A DNA stretch of 64,000 nt from Paulinella micropora. Taxonomy: Eukaryota; Cercozoa; Imbricatea; Euglyphida; Paulinellidae. The stretch is taken from contig WBZZ01001156.1 in assembly GCA_019918135.1 (NCBI GenBank), forward strand, positions 177,001 through 241,000, in the 5' to 3' direction. Both the position numbers and the translations under genes were made by a program. The notes under the pieces are model-generated. The model did no database searches, was not told where the DNA came from, and was given only the letters and a program-made list of their open reading frames with translations. This document shows positions 63,382-64,000 of this stretch, in pieces. The stretch's first letter is position 1; the number at the start of each line of letters is the position of its first letter.

Positions 63382-64000
63382 TTTCTTGACTTATGTGAAA
63401 TTAAACAGTAAGTATTTGCACAGTCTGTCCAGTGAGTGTTTGAACATTTCCGGCAAGGACAGGAAGTCTCAGTTTGTACCACCTGAAACTCATCCGAAGT
63501 AAGCAAGGGAATCATTTTTATGTATATTTTCAAATGTGGCATTTTCCAAAGAGGGTTCCAAGCAATCGAAACGATTAAAATGGTTTTGGGCTGTGGTGGC
63601 ACCAGACACAGAAAATGGTCCCGACCGTTTCTGCTTTTATGCATAAAAGCTTCACATTGGAAACCGCCAAAACGATTTTTCGCGTACCCTGAATGGTGCC
63701 ACCTGATGTCTCAATTACAACTGAGCCTTTTATGCATAAAAGCTCATGGTGTGAAAGTGTTGAAGTGGTACTTCGATGGACCGGTGCATGGAGGGATGTT
63801 ACAGAAAAATTTTCCTGACTAGAAATTTTATAAAAACTTGGTAGGGACCGTTGGAAATCGCCGTACAATGGCAGGATCAAGCATGTTAGTTTTTATGTCT
63901 TATACACTATAGTGATAGATTCGTTATTGTGATTTAATTTTGCTGACAGCTTTGCTTTAGATTTTTTTCTGAGCTTGGTTTTATGGCTGTTGGACAGAGT
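63382..64000. other. 3' flank with palindromic repeat copies; no gene seen
   Basis: CTTTTATGCATAAAAG occurs at 63634-63649 and 63728-63743, centres 94 bp apart (two 44-bp steps plus 6). CACATTGGAAA...CCAAAACG lies 22 bp from the first centre. The dispersed repeat shared with 59005-59060 lies just upstream. The last 200 bases are AT-rich with no feature recognised. Confidence 0.6.

Overview
The window is nuclear DNA of a eukaryote, most likely a protist or alga that I cannot name. The evidence is spliceosomal GT-AG introns, nested Ty1/copia retrotransposons, two Polinton (Maverick) copies, and a host-type gene for a large membrane-anchored HYR-domain protein. I recognise no rRNA, tRNA or CRISPR array. 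Base composition changes sharply: about 14-21.4 kb is very GC-rich and intron-free, the Polinton blocks are AT-rich, and the host stretches at 33.5-35 kb and 58-64 kb are intermediate.

Layout. 1-13.8 kb is copia sequence: the pol end of a decayed copia (1-1188), a long non-coding stretch that is probably LTR, a complete-length but broken copia B (3060-12100) with 196-bp LTRs and the 5-bp target duplication GCTAC, and then the gag start of a further copia (12106-13772). 13.8-21.4 kb holds two GC-rich minus-strand host genes: an F-box-like gene cut by the copia, and a >2200-residue HYR-repeat membrane protein cut at its 5' side. 21414-33540 is Polinton copy 1, missing both ends. 33541-34956 is a spliced minus-strand host gene cut by the Polinton fragment; its two introns carry a palindromic repeat with 44-bp spacing. 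35.07-36.47 kb is a copia fragment (C), interrupted by Polinton copy 2 (36466-57283, 20.8 kb) and resuming at 57284. Copy 2 has 352-bp terminal inverted repeats and a 6-bp target duplication CCCACC. 57.46-58.3 kb looks like the 3' LTR of copia C, and 58.3-64 kb holds a multi-exon plus-strand gene, hairpins and more of the palindromic repeat.

Polinton gene set, left to right in copy 2: small DNA-binding-like protein, zinc-binding protein, retrovirus-type integrase, charged protein, long tail-fibre-like region ending in a peptidase-S74-type chaperone, two-helix membrane protein, GIY-YIG nuclease, small secreted protein, small beta-rich protein, packaging ATPase, small basic protein, adenovirus-type protease, PD-(D/E)XK-like nuclease, minor capsid protein, major capsid protein, second surface protein, twin DUF3820-like proteins, protein-primed DNA polymerase B, and a second DNA-binding-like protein beside the right repeat. 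Together these cover replication, integration, capsid assembly and maturation, packaging and host attachment. Both copies are fossils, with several late genes broken. They are nearly identical over 12 kb and share most breaks, so duplication followed the start of decay.

The observations most worth a second look are the fibre region with two related tip segments tail to tail before a chaperone domain, the 44-bp periodic palindromes inside introns, and the abrupt joins at both ends of Polinton copy 1, which could be real rearrangement or assembly error.
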